From Nocardioides humi (GTDB lineage Bacteria; Actinomycetota; Actinomycetes; Propionibacteriales; Nocardioidaceae), in NCBI RefSeq assembly GCF_006494775.1, contig NZ_CP041146.1:2666001-2730000 (forward strand): a stretch of DNA of 64,000 bases, in the 5' to 3' direction. The notes under the pieces were generated by a model. That model was not told the DNA's origin. It made no database searches and saw only the letters and a list, made by a program, of their open reading frames with translations. A program made the position numbers and the translations under genes. Shown piece by piece: positions 53,738 through 63,831 of the stretch (the stretch's first letter is position 1; the number at the start of each line of letters is the position of its first letter).

Positions 53738-54215
53738 GTCATGGACGCCGTCGATGACCAGCACGCCGAGGCAATGGCGCCGAGCAGCCCGGCGCTGTGC
53801 ATGAGCTGGGGCGCCGTTTCGGACCTCTGCCTGACCGAGTAGGACTGGTCGAGTAGCCCCGTGAGTTGGGGAATGGAGAGCGCTCTCTCGCGAGGAGCGT
53901 TGTCTATTCCACAATGACCAACTCGACGTCACCGCGGAATGTGGTCGGCTACCTCTGTTATCTGGTGGCTGCCGATTCTGCTTACGTCGCGTCGGGTGTC
54001 GTATCGCAGAACATATCTCTTGCACTTTGGCAAGCAATCCCGCTTAGTAGCGGTTGAGCCCTGAGAGGTAGCAGCCGGGCGTCGGAGTCTTCCGATAGCG
54101 GCCCGGGGTGCTGGCCGACCTATCTGTTCGTGCGGCGATTCATGTCGTGCGTTCTGTTCGTCATGCCATCGCGAGCGCTGCCAGTGAAAGAGCAGGGCAT
54201 GAAAGGAGGTCTTTC
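53738..54215. other. Gap before methyltransferase gene, little recognisable
   Basis: 478 bases with lower G+C near 53900-54060. Two short ORFs are present (53741-53842, 33 residues; 53914-54057, 47 residues) but lack ribosome sites and conserved features, so I do not call them. AAAGGAGGT at the end belongs to the methyltransferase gene. A promoter for the downstream genes is expected here. Confidence 0.4.
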
Positions 54216-54875
54216 ATGACCAATAGCAATAGCAAGGGTGGTGCCGATTCTCGCGCCGCCCACCTGACCGATCGGGATCTGGCTGGTTCGGGGCGTCGGT
54301 ATCGGACAATCTTGGCGGACCCGCCGTGGGACATCGAGCAGAAGGGTGCCCGTGGAGCCGAGCAGCACTACGACCTGATGACTCTGGATCGGATCATGGC
54401 GATGCCGGTCGGTGACATGGCTGAGGACGACGCGCATCTGTGGCTGTGGGTCACCAACGCGACGCTGCCCCGTGGCTATGAGGTGGCTGAAGCGTGGGGC
54501 TTCACGGTCCGCTCGCCGTTGACGTGGGTGAAGTTCCGTCTCGGGTTGGGCAACTACCTGCGGAACTCGACCGAGCATCTGCTGTTCGCCACTCGCGGGA
54601 AGGCGCCGGTGCAGTACCGGGCGCAGCCGACGTGGATCAACGCCCCGGTCCAGGACCACAGCCATAAGCCGGAAGAGCAGTATGCGCTCATCGAGCGCGT
54701 CTCCCCTGGCCCGTATCTGGAGCTGTTCGCCCGGCGACCTCAGCCCGGGTGGGATGCGTGGGGCAACCAGATCAACAGCGACATCGCCATCCCCGGCTAC
54801 CCGGTCCCGAGCGACCGCAAGACCCGACCCAGCCGAGGGAGCAGCGGTCGTGCCTCTGCGGGAGGGGCGTCATGA
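54216..54875 (+). CDS. MT-A70-family adenine methyltransferase
   Basis: A 219-residue protein with the catalytic DPPW motif (ILADPPWDIEQKG), SAM-binding-side residues near LWLWVTNATLPRG and the end region LELFARRPQPGWDAWGNQ typical of bacterial MT-A70 enzymes. It would methylate adenine N6 in DNA. No restriction gene is nearby, so it is an orphan and may protect the element in new hosts or regulate it. AAAGGAGGT precedes the ATG. Confidence 0.88.
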   Translation: MTNSNSKGGADSRAAHLTDRDLAGSGRRYRTILADPPWDIEQKGARGAEQHYDLMTLDRIMAMPVGDMAEDDAHLWLWVTNATLPRGYEVAEAWGFTVRSPLTWVKFRLGLGNYLRNSTEHLLFATRGKAPVQYRAQPTWINAPVQDHSHKPEEQYALIERVSPGPYLELFARRPQPGWDAWGNQINSDIAIPGYPVPSDRKTRPSRGSSGRASAGGAS

Positions 54876-55072
54876 CTGAGCCGAGACGCTTCGATCCACT
54901 GGGCTGGTTCGTGTCCGTCTGCTTCACGATCCTTGCCGCCGCGGCCGCTCTGACGATCGCGGTGCATCTCCTGCAGACCGTGTGGGTCTGGCTTCTCGTG
55001 CTGGCGGCGATCGCCGCGGGCGTCGGCGTGCTGGTGCGGCTGCTGGTCTGGCGGCGGAGGCAGTCGTGGTAG
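54872..55072 (+). CDS. Small two-helix membrane protein
   Basis: A 66-residue protein with two membrane segments (FVSVCFTILAAAAALTIAVH and VWVWLLVLAAIAAGVGVLV). ATGA overlaps the methyltransferase stop. Likely part of the membrane side of the transfer machine, by position only. Confidence 0.6.
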   Translation: MTEPRRFDPLGWFVSVCFTILAAAAALTIAVHLLQTVWVWLLVLAAIAAGVGVLVRLLVWRRRQSW

Positions 55073-57811
55073 CCGCGCCACTCCCACCGCAGGCACCCGA
55101 GCCATCGTCCGAGCTGTCGTCCGAGCCCTCACGCAAGCCGTCACCGGGGGTATCGCGGATGACGAGCGAGAGGCGTACTACGACGAGGTGCAGGAGCGGT
55201 GGCCGGCCGAGCGTCCGTCACGCAAGCGTTCCAAGCGCGACCGGCAGCGACGCGGCGAACGGAAGGTCGTGGTGCGCAGCCAGCGGCTGCCTGCGCCTGA
55301 CACCGCTCGAGTGTCGCGAGCGCTTCTGGTGGCGCAGCGTGAGCTCGCGAAGGTAGAGGCCGAACGGGCCGCCCGACTACAGGACCAAAACCACCCAGAC
55401 CCAAGCCATGGGCAAGAGCGGGGCCGGAGCGAGGACGGGAGGGACGTGATGGCCGGCCGTAGCGACCCGCAGAGCCTGCCGCGCGGAGGCGGGAAGGTGG
55501 TGTTCGCGCGGATCTACCCACCGCGTCCCTTGCCGCCAGCGGCCTTGGAGCAGGTGTTGGTCCGGCTGGCGTCGGACGCCACGAGCGCCCCGGTGGTGTT
55601 CGAGGTTCGTAGCCGAGCAGACGCGCACGGCTCGTCCCAGGTCTCGTACTGGATCGGCACCACGCCGCCTCACCTGCGGTGGCTGCGTCGCACCCTGCAC
55701 GATCTGCTGCCGGGGCTGCTGGTCGACGCTGAGCCCCTCGAAGCACGTCGGCCGGTCACGACAGCGGCGCGGGTCAAGGTCCGGCCGCGGGGTCTGGCGC
55801 TGGCGGTGGAGCGGCCGGAGGCGATCTCGACGGCGATCCTCTCGGCGCTGAACCAGCAGCTGTACGCCGGTGAGGAACTGGTGCTGCAGCTGGTGTTCGG
55901 CCCACGGCGGGCGCCCAGGCATGTCCGCGGGAAGCTGGCCGATCCCGGCCAGCCGTGGTGGACGCTGCCGACCACGGGAGTGCGTGATGCGCCGGCAGCG
56001 GTGGTGAGGCAGCACTCCCAGCGTGCACTACAGGCCGGTATGGCGACCTGTATCCGGCTGGGGCTATCACCAGCACCACCGACAACAGCCAGTACCCAGA
56101 ACAACAAGACGGGCAGCACACCGAGCAACACGACGGGCCGCAGAGCAGTAGGAGGCACCGTCTGCTGGTCGGGCTGCTGGCGGGGATCTCGGTTGCCAAG
56201 GCCCCGAACACCTACCTGTCGCTGGTGCGGGACTCGAACCAGCGGCTGGACCAGGCACAGCCGCCACGGAGCTGGGACTTCGCCCCGGCCGCTGCCGAGC
56301 TGGTCGGGCTCATGGCCTGGCCCCTCGGCGACGGGGAGCTGCCCGGGCTACCGTCGTTGCACCCGAAGCTCCTGCCGGTCTCCAGCAGGCTGCGAACGGC
56401 CGACGGCTCAAGTCGATCTCTTGGGGTCAGCAACGTGCCCGGCGACGCCAAGCCGATCCCCCTCACCGCTGCCGATGGGCTGTTCCATTTGATCGCGACC
56501 GGACCGACCGGGGCGGGGAAGTCGACCGCGCTACTCCACCTGATCGGCGACGACGTGCATGCGGGTCGTGCGGTGGTGGTGATCGATCCGAAGTGGCAGC
56601 TGGTCCGCGACGTCACCGAACGGACCGTTCCAGAGCACCGGCTTGGAGATGTCGTGGTCCTCGACCCCCGCGAAGAGCAGGTGCCTGGGTTCAATCCTCT
56701 CGACATCGGCGCCGGGACAGATGGCCGCGACCCAGATGTGGTCGTGGACGGGCTGCTGGCGGTGTTCGCTGCGGTGTTCGCTGAGGGCTGGGGGCCGAGG
56801 ACTCAGGACATCACCCATGCCGGGCTACTGACCTTGGCACGAGCCGGTGTCCGCCAGGGCGCCAAGGGACGTGACCCGTACACGCTGCTCGACCTCCCTC
56901 GGCTGTTCACCGACTCGAGCTTCCGGCGCACGGTCGTCGGGCACGTCACCACGGATCCGGCACTCGGGCCGTTCTGGGCAGCCTGGGAAGCCCTGTCACC
57001 ACAGGCACAGTCGGCGGCGTTGGCGGCACCGTCGAACAAGTGGCGCCAGTACCTGATGCGCCCCGCCGTCAGGCGGATCCTCGGGCAACCCCGACCGGCG
57101 TTCCGGCTCCGGGACGTGTTCAAGGAGAAGAAGATCCTGCTGGTCGCACTCAACGAAGGTCTCATCGGGCCGATCACCGCGCAGCTGCTCGGTGGCCTGA
57201 TCGTGGCCGAGATGTGGGCCGCGACCCTGGAACGTGCTGCTGAGCCGCATCCGGAGAAGCATCCGGCGTCAGTCTGGGTCGACGAGGTGCAGAACTACCT
57301 GCATCTGCCGACCTCGCTCGACGACGCGTTGAACGCGTCGCGGTCGATGGGTGTCTCGTGGAACTTGGCGCACCAGTTCCGGGCGCAGATGCCTGCCGGG
57401 ATGCTCGCCGCTGTCGACTCCAACGCCCGCACCAAGCTGGTGTTTCGGCCCGGGGATCCGAAGGACGCGGCTGCCTACGCTCGGATGGCGCCTGAGCTGG
57501 ATGCTCTGGACTTCCTCGCGCTTGGCAAGCACGAGGCCTACGCCACCGTCGTCGCCGGCGGGGAGCAACAGCAGTGGTGCTCCCTCAAGACCCTTCCACC
57601 CCCAGAGCCGACCGGGCTCGGGGACCGGATCCGCGAAGCAGCACGACAGCGCTACGGCAGCCAGCTTGTCCCAGACTCCGCGGCAGGCGGCACCGCCAAC
57701 AACGCTCCGGCCGATGCTGGCGATGGCGCGAGTGGTGGAAGCGATCGACCGAGTACCGCCGAGAACGGTCCGGCGGTCGTGGGCCGCAAGCGCCGGAGGC
57801 CCGCGTCATGA
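55066..57811 (+). pseudogene. TraD/TraG-like conjugative coupling ATPase, frameshifted
   Basis: The C-terminal 500 residues hold a VirD4/TraG-type motor: Walker A GPTGAGKST, VVVIDPKWQLV, Walker B VWVDEVQNYLHLP, and a conserved NLAHQFRAQMP. The N-terminal 330 residues lie in another frame, joined at the G4 run 56060-56063, after which HRLLVGLLAGISVAKAPNTY leads in. An earlier shift at the G5 run 55146-55150 would connect to GTG 55066; without it the start would be GTG 55188. With two added bases the protein has about 915 residues. It would pump DNA through the transfer channel. The shifts may be assembly errors. Confidence 0.78.
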
Positions 57812-58080
57812 GCGTCATGAATCACGTCGTGCATCAGGCGAACCACAGCATGGATCGCGGGTTGAACAACTTCCTTGTTCACCCAGGAACGTCCGCAGGG
57901 GCGAGGAATCTCGCGGAAGGCAAGCGACGGTTCGCCCGACGCTTCGCGACCCTGAACACGCTGCGTTCTGGCCGGTCACCCCGCGTCCCATCCCGTTTCC
58001 GGGATGGGACCGACCCCGCACCGCGGGGTCGACAAGCGCCGCCAACAGCTCCCACGGCAGGTCAGGGAGGGCAGGCATGA
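57808..58080 (+). CDS. Hypothetical basic protein
   Basis: A 90-residue Arg-rich protein (NLAEGKRRFARRFATLNTLR) with a Pro-rich end. ATGA overlaps with both neighbours. No family recognised; DNA binding is possible from its charge. Confidence 0.5.
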   Translation: MSVMNHVVHQANHSMDRGLNNFLVHPGTSAGARNLAEGKRRFARRFATLNTLRSGRSPRVPSRFRDGTDPAPRGRQAPPTAPTAGQGGQA

Positions 58081-59033
58081 CGGGGCCGAAGTTGCTGGAG
58101 CTTGCCGAGCAGCTCAGCGAACGTGACCAGAGAGTCCTGGGCAGCCTTGAGGAGTTCCGGCTGCTCGACACCCGCCAGCTCCAGCGGCTTCACTTCGCCG
58201 ATCACGCCACGCCTCTCGCGGCGGCACGCGCCACGGCGAGGGCCATGCAGCGGCTGGAAGGACTCGGGCTGGTGGCGGCCCTGGAGCGGCGCATCGGTGG
58301 GGTACGCAGAGGCTCAGCCAGCTACATCTGGCAGCTCGCCGCCACCGGCGAACGCTACCTGCGCACCCTCCACCGGCACGCCGATCAGCAGAGCGGGCAG
58401 TGGGGTAGTCGAAGGCGGCGGCGCTACATGGAGCCCGGTGTCACGTTCGTCAACCACACCCTCGCTGTCAACGACGTCGCTGTCGGTCTCCTCGAAGCGA
58501 GCAGGGACGTGGCGAGCTTCGCTGTCGAAGAGCTGGTTCCTGAGCCGAGGAACTGGCGCAGCTTCCTCGGCCCCGGCGGCGAAACCCGATGGCTCAAGCC
58601 CGACCTCACGGCCGTGGCGATCATGGCTGACGAGGAGGGCGAGTACGAAGAACACGCCTTCTTGGAGATCGATCTGGGCACCGAGCACCTGCCACGGATC
58701 CAGGCCAAGTGCCGGGTCTACGCCGACTACGCCGCCACCGGCGCCTACCAGGCCGAACACGGCTTGTTCCCGGCTGTGGTGTGGCTCAGCCCCAGCCCAG
58801 CCCGTAGAGCGGCGCTATCGGCCGCTGTCGCCACCACCCCCGGCCTGGACCGGCCTGCCGAGGTCTTCCGCGTCACCAGCCCCGAGGAGTACCTGGCATC
58901 GATCCGGCAAACCCCCAGCACCGGAGCACGCACTGATGCAGGCGTTGATGCGAGCACGGGCGCAGGCACTGGCGCGGACGCGGGAGCGACCGTCGACAAC
59001 CCAACGGGTGGGCAGAAAGGAGGAACACCATGA
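58077..59033 (+). CDS. Replication-relaxation family protein
   Basis: A 318-residue protein. The N-terminal winged helix (LGSLEEFRLLDTRQLQRLHF) is followed by a nuclease-like core (AFLEIDLGTEHLPRIQAKCR, with an E..D..K arrangement) of the replication-relaxation family. These proteins are found on actinobacterial plasmids and conjugative elements, where they may nick or relax DNA at the origin. A low-complexity Ala/Thr/Gly/Asp tail ends the protein. Confidence 0.75.
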   Translation: MTGPKLLELAEQLSERDQRVLGSLEEFRLLDTRQLQRLHFADHATPLAAARATARAMQRLEGLGLVAALERRIGGVRRGSASYIWQLAATGERYLRTLHRHADQQSGQWGSRRRRRYMEPGVTFVNHTLAVNDVAVGLLEASRDVASFAVEELVPEPRNWRSFLGPGGETRWLKPDLTAVAIMADEEGEYEEHAFLEIDLGTEHLPRIQAKCRVYADYAATGAYQAEHGLFPAVVWLSPSPARRAALSAAVATTPGLDRPAEVFRVTSPEEYLASIRQTPSTGARTDAGVDASTGAGTGADAGATVDNPTGGQKGGTP

Positions 59034-59551
59034 ACCACGAACAGAACCAACCTGGAGGCGTCTCGCAGCGACGCTACGAGCCGCGGCACCGTGCCGAACA
59101 GCGACTCGCTGCCAACGCCACCGACCTCCATACGGAGCCGGACAGTGACCAGTACGTCCGTCACGTCATCGAGCACGCACCGAGCCCGGCAGCAGGTGCG
59201 CTCGTCGCGCAGCTGTACGAGCGCCACGGCACCGCGTTCGCCATCTACCTGGCCCTCGGCGGCGTCGACAACTACATACGGGACAACGGGGAAGGTCCAC
59301 GTACAACCGACATCGCGGGACTCGAGCGCGACTTCACCGAGGCGTACTACGACTTCTTCCCCGACAAGGATGCCCTGGTCGAGGACACCATCGCCTCGTT
59401 CGACTGGGGCGCTGAAGCCAGCTGGCTGCTGCGCGGCCACCTGGAGCTCCAGCAGTTCCTGGTCTTCGACCGCGACGCCATCTACGGCTTCGCCAGTGAC
59501 CACTACGAGGTCATCCGCACCGATCAGGGGCTCTACGTCTACATGCGCTGA
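59030..59551 (+). CDS. Hypothetical protein of transfer operon
   Basis: A 173-residue acidic protein with many aromatic residues (DNYIRDNGEGPRTTDIAGLE, DFTEAYYDFFPDKDALVED). It looks like an ArdA-type or other DNA-mimic antirestriction protein in its charge and in the Leu/Glu/Asp-rich end, but no firm motif supports that. ATG overlaps the previous stop. Confidence 0.55.
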   Translation: MNHEQNQPGGVSQRRYEPRHRAEQRLAANATDLHTEPDSDQYVRHVIEHAPSPAAGALVAQLYERHGTAFAIYLALGGVDNYIRDNGEGPRTTDIAGLERDFTEAYYDFFPDKDALVEDTIASFDWGAEASWLLRGHLELQQFLVFDRDAIYGFASDHYEVIRTDQGLYVYMR

Positions 59552-59602
59552 CACCCCGGCGCCCCACCAGAAGACCTGCCGGAGACACCCACGGCAGCCG
59601 GT

Positions 59603-59660
59603 GCATCTGATGCGAAAACTACGTCAGATGCCGACCCCCCGGCGATCCGACGTTTTCGCA
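59603..59660. repeat. Nested inverted repeats, possible transfer origin or operator
   Basis: GCATCTGA (59603-59610) pairs with TCAGATGC (59624-59631). TGCGAAAAC (59611-59619) pairs with GTTTTCGCA (59652-59660). Both sets interlock in 58 bp of non-coding DNA before a ribbon-helix-helix gene. The AT-rich core stands out from the surroundings. Confidence 0.55.
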
Positions 59661-59815
59661 GGTCAAGGGCCTGTTTCGGACTGGACTTCGGGCGCGATCG
59701 GAGCGTCACTGTCCAAGGGCGCTGCCGCCGCCCGACCCGGGCCATCCAGGGCCGGGCAGCCCACGCGACGCAGGCGCGTCGCCAACAACAAAGTAACGAA
59801 AGGAGGCATACGCCT

Positions 59816-60262
59816 ATGAACGAACAACTACCAACCACCCGAACACCCGAGACCAACATCTCGGCAGAACAAGCAGAACGAGAACGAGGACACGAGCAGC
59901 GTCACAAGACGCTTGCCGTTCGGCTCGAAGAGGGCGTCCACGCCCAGCTGCGGTTCATCGCCCAGCTCAACGAGACCAGCATCGCCGAGGAGATCCGCAC
60001 CGCCATCGAGCACCGGATCACCAACGCCCAAGACGACCCGGAGCTTCTCGCACGCGCTCACGCAGCACGCGAGGAGATCGAACGCGAAGCCGCCGCACGA
60101 GCAGCAGCCATCGCCGGGTTCATGGGAACCCAAGCCGTCGCGATCACCACCGCTACGAGCGAGACCACGCCGGCGGCGAACACCCAGGCCGCCAAGGTGG
60201 CCAAGGCGACGGGAACACCGCGTCCACGCCGCAGCACCAAGAACACCCGGACGAGCGAGTAG
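59816..60262 (+). CDS. Ribbon-helix-helix (MobC/Arc-like) protein
   Basis: A 148-residue protein. Residues 30-65 (KTLAVRLEEGVHAQLRFIAQ, then NETSIAEEIRTAIEHRI) match a ribbon-helix-helix DNA-binding domain, as in MobC-type relaxosome accessory proteins or plasmid repressors. The tail is a long Ala/Glu helix and a basic end. AAAGGAGG precedes the ATG. The nested repeats 150-210 bases upstream could be its target. Confidence 0.72.
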   Translation: MNEQLPTTRTPETNISAEQAERERGHEQRHKTLAVRLEEGVHAQLRFIAQLNETSIAEEIRTAIEHRITNAQDDPELLARAHAAREEIEREAAARAAAIAGFMGTQAVAITTATSETTPAANTQAAKVAKATGTPRPRRSTKNTRTSE

Positions 60263-60275
60263 GAGCCCAGTAGTA

Positions 60276-62011
60276 GTGAACGGCGATCCCAGCGACGCCC
60301 TGACCGAGTACTTCGGTTCCACGACCGCCCACGCGACTGCGTCGGTCAAGGCACTGATCTACCTGCGGGTCTCCACCGCCAGACAGGCCACCAAGAACGG
60401 GGAAGCCGAGGGCTACTCCATCCCCGCCCAACGCGAGGCCTGCCTGCGCAAGGCCCGCGAGCTCGGGGCCGAGGCCATCGAAGAGTACGTCGACGCCGGG
60501 GCATCCGCCCGTTCCGCCGACCGGGCGAGCCTGCAACGCATGCTCGCCCGCGTCCGGGAGGGCGACATCTCCTACGTCATCGTCCACAAGCTCGACCGAC
60601 TCGCCAGGTCCCGCATCGACGACGCCGAGATCGCGACCATCTTCGCCGTGGCCGGCACCACGCTGGTGTCGGCCAGCGAACAGATCGACGACTCACCGTC
60701 CGGGTCGCTGCTGCACGGCATCATGGCCACCATCGCCGAGCACTACTCCAAGAACCTCTCCCACGAGGCGAAGAAGGGGATGGCCGAGAAGGTCCGCCGC
60801 GGTGGCACCAACGGCGTCGCACCCCTCGGCTATCTCAATGTCACCCAACGGGTCAACGGCATTGAGGTCCGCACCGTCGAGATCGACCCCGAACGCGCCC
60901 CGCACGTGGTGTGGGCCTACGAGCAGTACGCCACCGGCGACTGGTCCATCTCCAGCCTGCGTGACGCGCTCGAAGAACGCGGGTTCAAGTCCCGCACCAC
61001 CGCCAAGCTCGTGGGCAAGCCTCTCAACAGCAGCCAGGTGCATCGGCTCCTGACCAAGTCCTACTACAAGGGCATGCTGCTGTTCAAAGGCGTGCTCTAC
61101 GAAGGCGCCCACCAACCACTGATCGACGAAGCCACCTGGCAGCAGGTCCAGGACATCCTTGCCAACCGGCGCATCGCCGGCGACCGGTCCTGGCGCCACC
61201 AGCACTACCTCAAAGGCAGCCTGCAATGCGCCCGCTGTGGCGGACGCATGGGCTACGGCACCGCCAAAGGCCGGGCGGGGACTACGACTACTTCTTCTGC
61301 CTCGGCCGGCACACGGGACGCACCGACTGCGACCTGCCGTACCTAGCAGTGGCCGAGGTCGAGGACGCCATCACCCGCGCCTGGAGAGCCGTCCGGTTCA
61401 CCGAGAACCAGATCACCGAGTTCAGCACCCGCGCACGAGACGACCTACACCGCAGTGCCGAATCCGGAGCACGACTCCTGGCCGATCAACGACGACGCCT
61501 GGCCGAACTCGAACGCCACCGCCAGAAGCTGCTCGATGCCTACATGGCCGACGCGCTGCCCGTCGAGGTCCTCAAGGAGCGCCAGGCCCAGATCGCGGCC
61601 GAGATCACCGACGCCAAACGCCTCATCGACACCACCCAGACCACCACCGACGAAGTCAACAACCGGCTCGAACAAGTCATCGACCTACTCCGCCACGCCG
61701 AACGGCTCTACGCCAGCGTGGGCGACCAGGCCCGCCAACTCCTCAACACCGCCGTGTTCGGGCCATTCGAGGTCGACAGCCGCCCCGACGACGCCGCCAC
61801 GGGCCCGGTCACGGCCCACGGGCCCCTGAACCCCCTCATCGGGGCCGTCCTCGCCACCCAAGCCCCCGACGGCGCCCACGCGGCCCTAAGCGGCGCCGAG
61901 ACCGCCGGGACCGGAAGCGAAAGAACCCCCGGCGAGCTTTCGCTCACCGAGGGTTCCAACCTGATTCATTTGGCGGAGGCGGAGGGATTTGAACCCTCGA
62001 TGGGGTTGTAG
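60276..62011 (+). pseudogene. Large serine recombinase (integrase), frameshifted
   Basis: N-terminal catalytic domain with the Ser nucleophile in IYLRVSTARQA and Arg residues in VHKLDRLARSRID, a recombinase domain, then a zinc-ribbon (QCARCGGRMGYG ... FFCLGRHTGRTDC) and a coiled-coil end. The frame breaks within the zinc ribbon at a G run (61273-61280); one added base gives 578 residues. The last 30 codons run through the hairpin and 3' end of tRNA-Ser, so the stop lies in host DNA. It is the likely integrase of the element. GTG 60276 has AGGAG upstream. Confidence 0.85.
61924..61957 (-). terminator. Hairpin terminator after tRNA-Ser (GCT)
   Basis: On the minus strand GAACCCTCGGTGAGC, GAAA loop, GCTCGCCGGGGGTTC, then a T-rich TTCTTTC. 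It terminates the tRNA and also lies inside the recombinase reading frame. Confidence 0.8.
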
Positions 62012-62065
62012 CCCCAAACCCGCTTAGCAGGCGGGCGCCATAGACCAGACTAGGCGACGCCTCCT
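61975..62065 (-). tRNA. tRNA-Ser (anticodon GCT)
   Basis: On the minus strand acceptor arms GGAGGCG and CGCCTCC pair, the anticodon loop CTGCTAA gives GCT, the long variable arm is typical of tRNA-Ser, and the T-loop is GGTTCAAATCC. The end lies next to the recombinase gene, a common integration place. Confidence 0.94.
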
Positions 62066-62142
62066 CCACCGCACCGGTCGCGGACCGGCCAGCGAGGCAA
62101 GGCTACAAGGACCGCCGGGATGCGTCCCAATCGGCCCGCGGG

Positions 62143-62601
62143 TCAGCGGGCGGCACGCTCCAGGTGATCCCGTACGTCGCGCGCGAGGTCGTCCTTGTCG
62201 CCGGCGACCAGCTGCACCGGGATGGTCGTGCTGCGCCCGTCGCGCAGCCGCAGCACCAGGCAGTCGATCCCGGACGGCGCGGCGGCGACGGCGTCCTCCA
62301 CCTCGCTCCAGCGGGCCTCGGTCGCCCCGGCCGCGCGGATCGCCCGCACCCGGTAGCCGGCGTCGGTGAGCCGGACGACGACCAGCCGGGACCGCAGCCA
62401 CCAGGCCAGCGCGATCAGGCCCAGGAGGCCGGCGCCGAGGACCAGGACCAGCAGGTCGGCGTTGAGGTCGGCCGCGACCACGACCGCGGTGACGACGAGC
62501 AGGAGCACGGCGAGCAGGACCAGGTAGGCGCCGACGAACCGCGCCGTCACCGGCGGCGCGAGACGGTAGTCGGTGACCCGGTTCGGCTGGGCGCTGCTCA
62601 T
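62143..62601 (-). CDS. PH-domain-like membrane protein
   Basis: A 152-residue protein with two membrane segments (FVGAYLVLLAVLLLVVTAVV and LVLVLGAGLLGLIALAWWL), followed by a beta-rich region (LVVVRLTDAGYRVRAIRAAG) like a bacterial PH domain. ATG 62601 or 62610 are both possible. A common actinobacterial membrane protein of unknown role. Confidence 0.65.
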   Translation of the reverse strand: MSSAQPNRVTDYRLAPPVTARFVGAYLVLLAVLLLVVTAVVVAADLNADLLVLVLGAGLLGLIALAWWLRSRLVVVRLTDAGYRVRAIRAAGATEARWSEVEDAVAAAPSGIDCLVLRLRDGRSTTIPVQLVAGDKDDLARDVRDHLERAAR

Positions 62602-62706
62602 GGGCCGCATTGTTCAACGCCGGGTGAGGACGGGGCAAAGCGGCGGGGTGCGCCCCCACTAGACTCGGGCGGGTGCCCGGCCGGCGGATGCGTCGTACCG
62701 GGCCTG

Positions 62707-62794
<88 letters not shown>

Positions 62795-62811
62795 GCCGCG
62801 ACGGGACCGCC

Positions 62812-63831
62812 TCACAACAGCGGCGCGAACCGCCCGGGCTCCGGTCGCACGGCGGCCGCCTGCTCGGCGACCCGGCTGCGCCGGCCCCGGTTGCCGGTCA
62901 GCGCGAGGTCGAGGCGGATGAGGAGCCAGCCGAGGACCAGGCCCACGACCAGCCCGTAGACCACCGACAGGGTGGCCTCCTCGACCGAGACGGCCGGGTT
63001 GGCGAGGGCGGTCGCGGTGGGCGAGGTGGCGGCGACGCCGAAGGCGCACACCCACCACCCCTGGCGGCGGCGGGCCCGCATGTGGCAGCCGTAGGCGAGG
63101 GCGGGTACGCCGAGCACGGTGGCGATCGGGCGCGGGAACGCGCCGAGGTTCTCCCGGCTCCACGACACCCAGTCCAGCAGCTGGTCGACCAGCCCGGTGG
63201 AGCCGTAGCGGCGCAGCAGCTCGGCGTAGAGCAGGGTCATGGCGAGCACGACGGCGCCGATCCCCACGATGACCAGGCCCCGGCGGCCCAGGCCGTGGAA
63301 GCCGGCGCCGAGGCGGTGGACGAGGACGCTCGCGCCGACGAAGGCGAGCCCGAGCCCGACGTACTCGAAGCGCTCCTTCTGGATCGCCGGCTCGAAGCCG
63401 ACGGTCGCCATCGCGCCGACGCCGGCGACGAGCAGGCCGACGACGCACTCCCTGGCGGCGGTGGCGATGCCGGCCGCCGGGACGGTGATCATCACGCCGA
63501 GGACGGCGGCGACGGCCGAGGTGCCGACCGCGGCCCCGGTCAGCAGCAGGTCGTTGTCACTCGCGACGGCGACCAGGCCGCAGCCCAGGGCGAGCGGGGC
63601 GAACACGAGCGACCGGCCGCCGGTGCGCGCGGCGAGGCCCCAGGTGAACGTCGTGGCGACGGTGACCGCGCCGGCGGTGCCGAGCCACTCGGGGCCGACC
63701 GGCACCATCGCGCAGACCAGCGCGGCGGTGGCGAGGACGACCAGCGTGAACCACGTCACCAGCGGCGCCCGCGAGGCCCCGAACTCACCGATGCGCTGCT
63801 CGAGCGGGACACGGGAGGGGGCACGGGACAC
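62812..63831 (-). CDS. Polytopic membrane protein, unknown function
   Basis: About 339 residues with ten or more membrane segments (WFTLVVLATAALVCAMVPVG, GLVIVGIGAVVLAMTLLYAE) resembling the SCO7450/DUF2157-like polytopic proteins only in general. A charged C-terminus follows (ALTGNRGRRSRVAEQA). GTG 63831 is chosen as the last start before the first hydrophobic segment; ATG 63924 would add an odd Arg-rich leader. The last 76 bases of the window show nothing recognisable. Confidence 0.6.
   Translation of the reverse strand: MSRAPSRVPLEQRIGEFGASRAPLVTWFTLVVLATAALVCAMVPVGPEWLGTAGAVTVATTFTWGLAARTGGRSLVFAPLALGCGLVAVASDNDLLLTGAAVGTSAVAAVLGVMITVPAAGIATAARECVVGLLVAGVGAMATVGFEPAIQKERFEYVGLGLAFVGASVLVHRLGAGFHGLGRRGLVIVGIGAVVLAMTLLYAELLRRYGSTGLVDQLLDWVSWSRENLGAFPRPIATVLGVPALAYGCHMRARRRQGWWVCAFGVAATSPTATALANPAVSVEEATLSVVYGLVVGLVLGWLLIRLDLALTGNRGRRSRVAEQAAAVRPEPGRFAPLL

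Noticed and set aside
53914..54057. Small ORF with a hydrophobic middle in the gap before the methyltransferase
   Set aside because: No ribosome site, no overlap with an operon, and the sequence is not like its neighbours; listed only as part of the gap.
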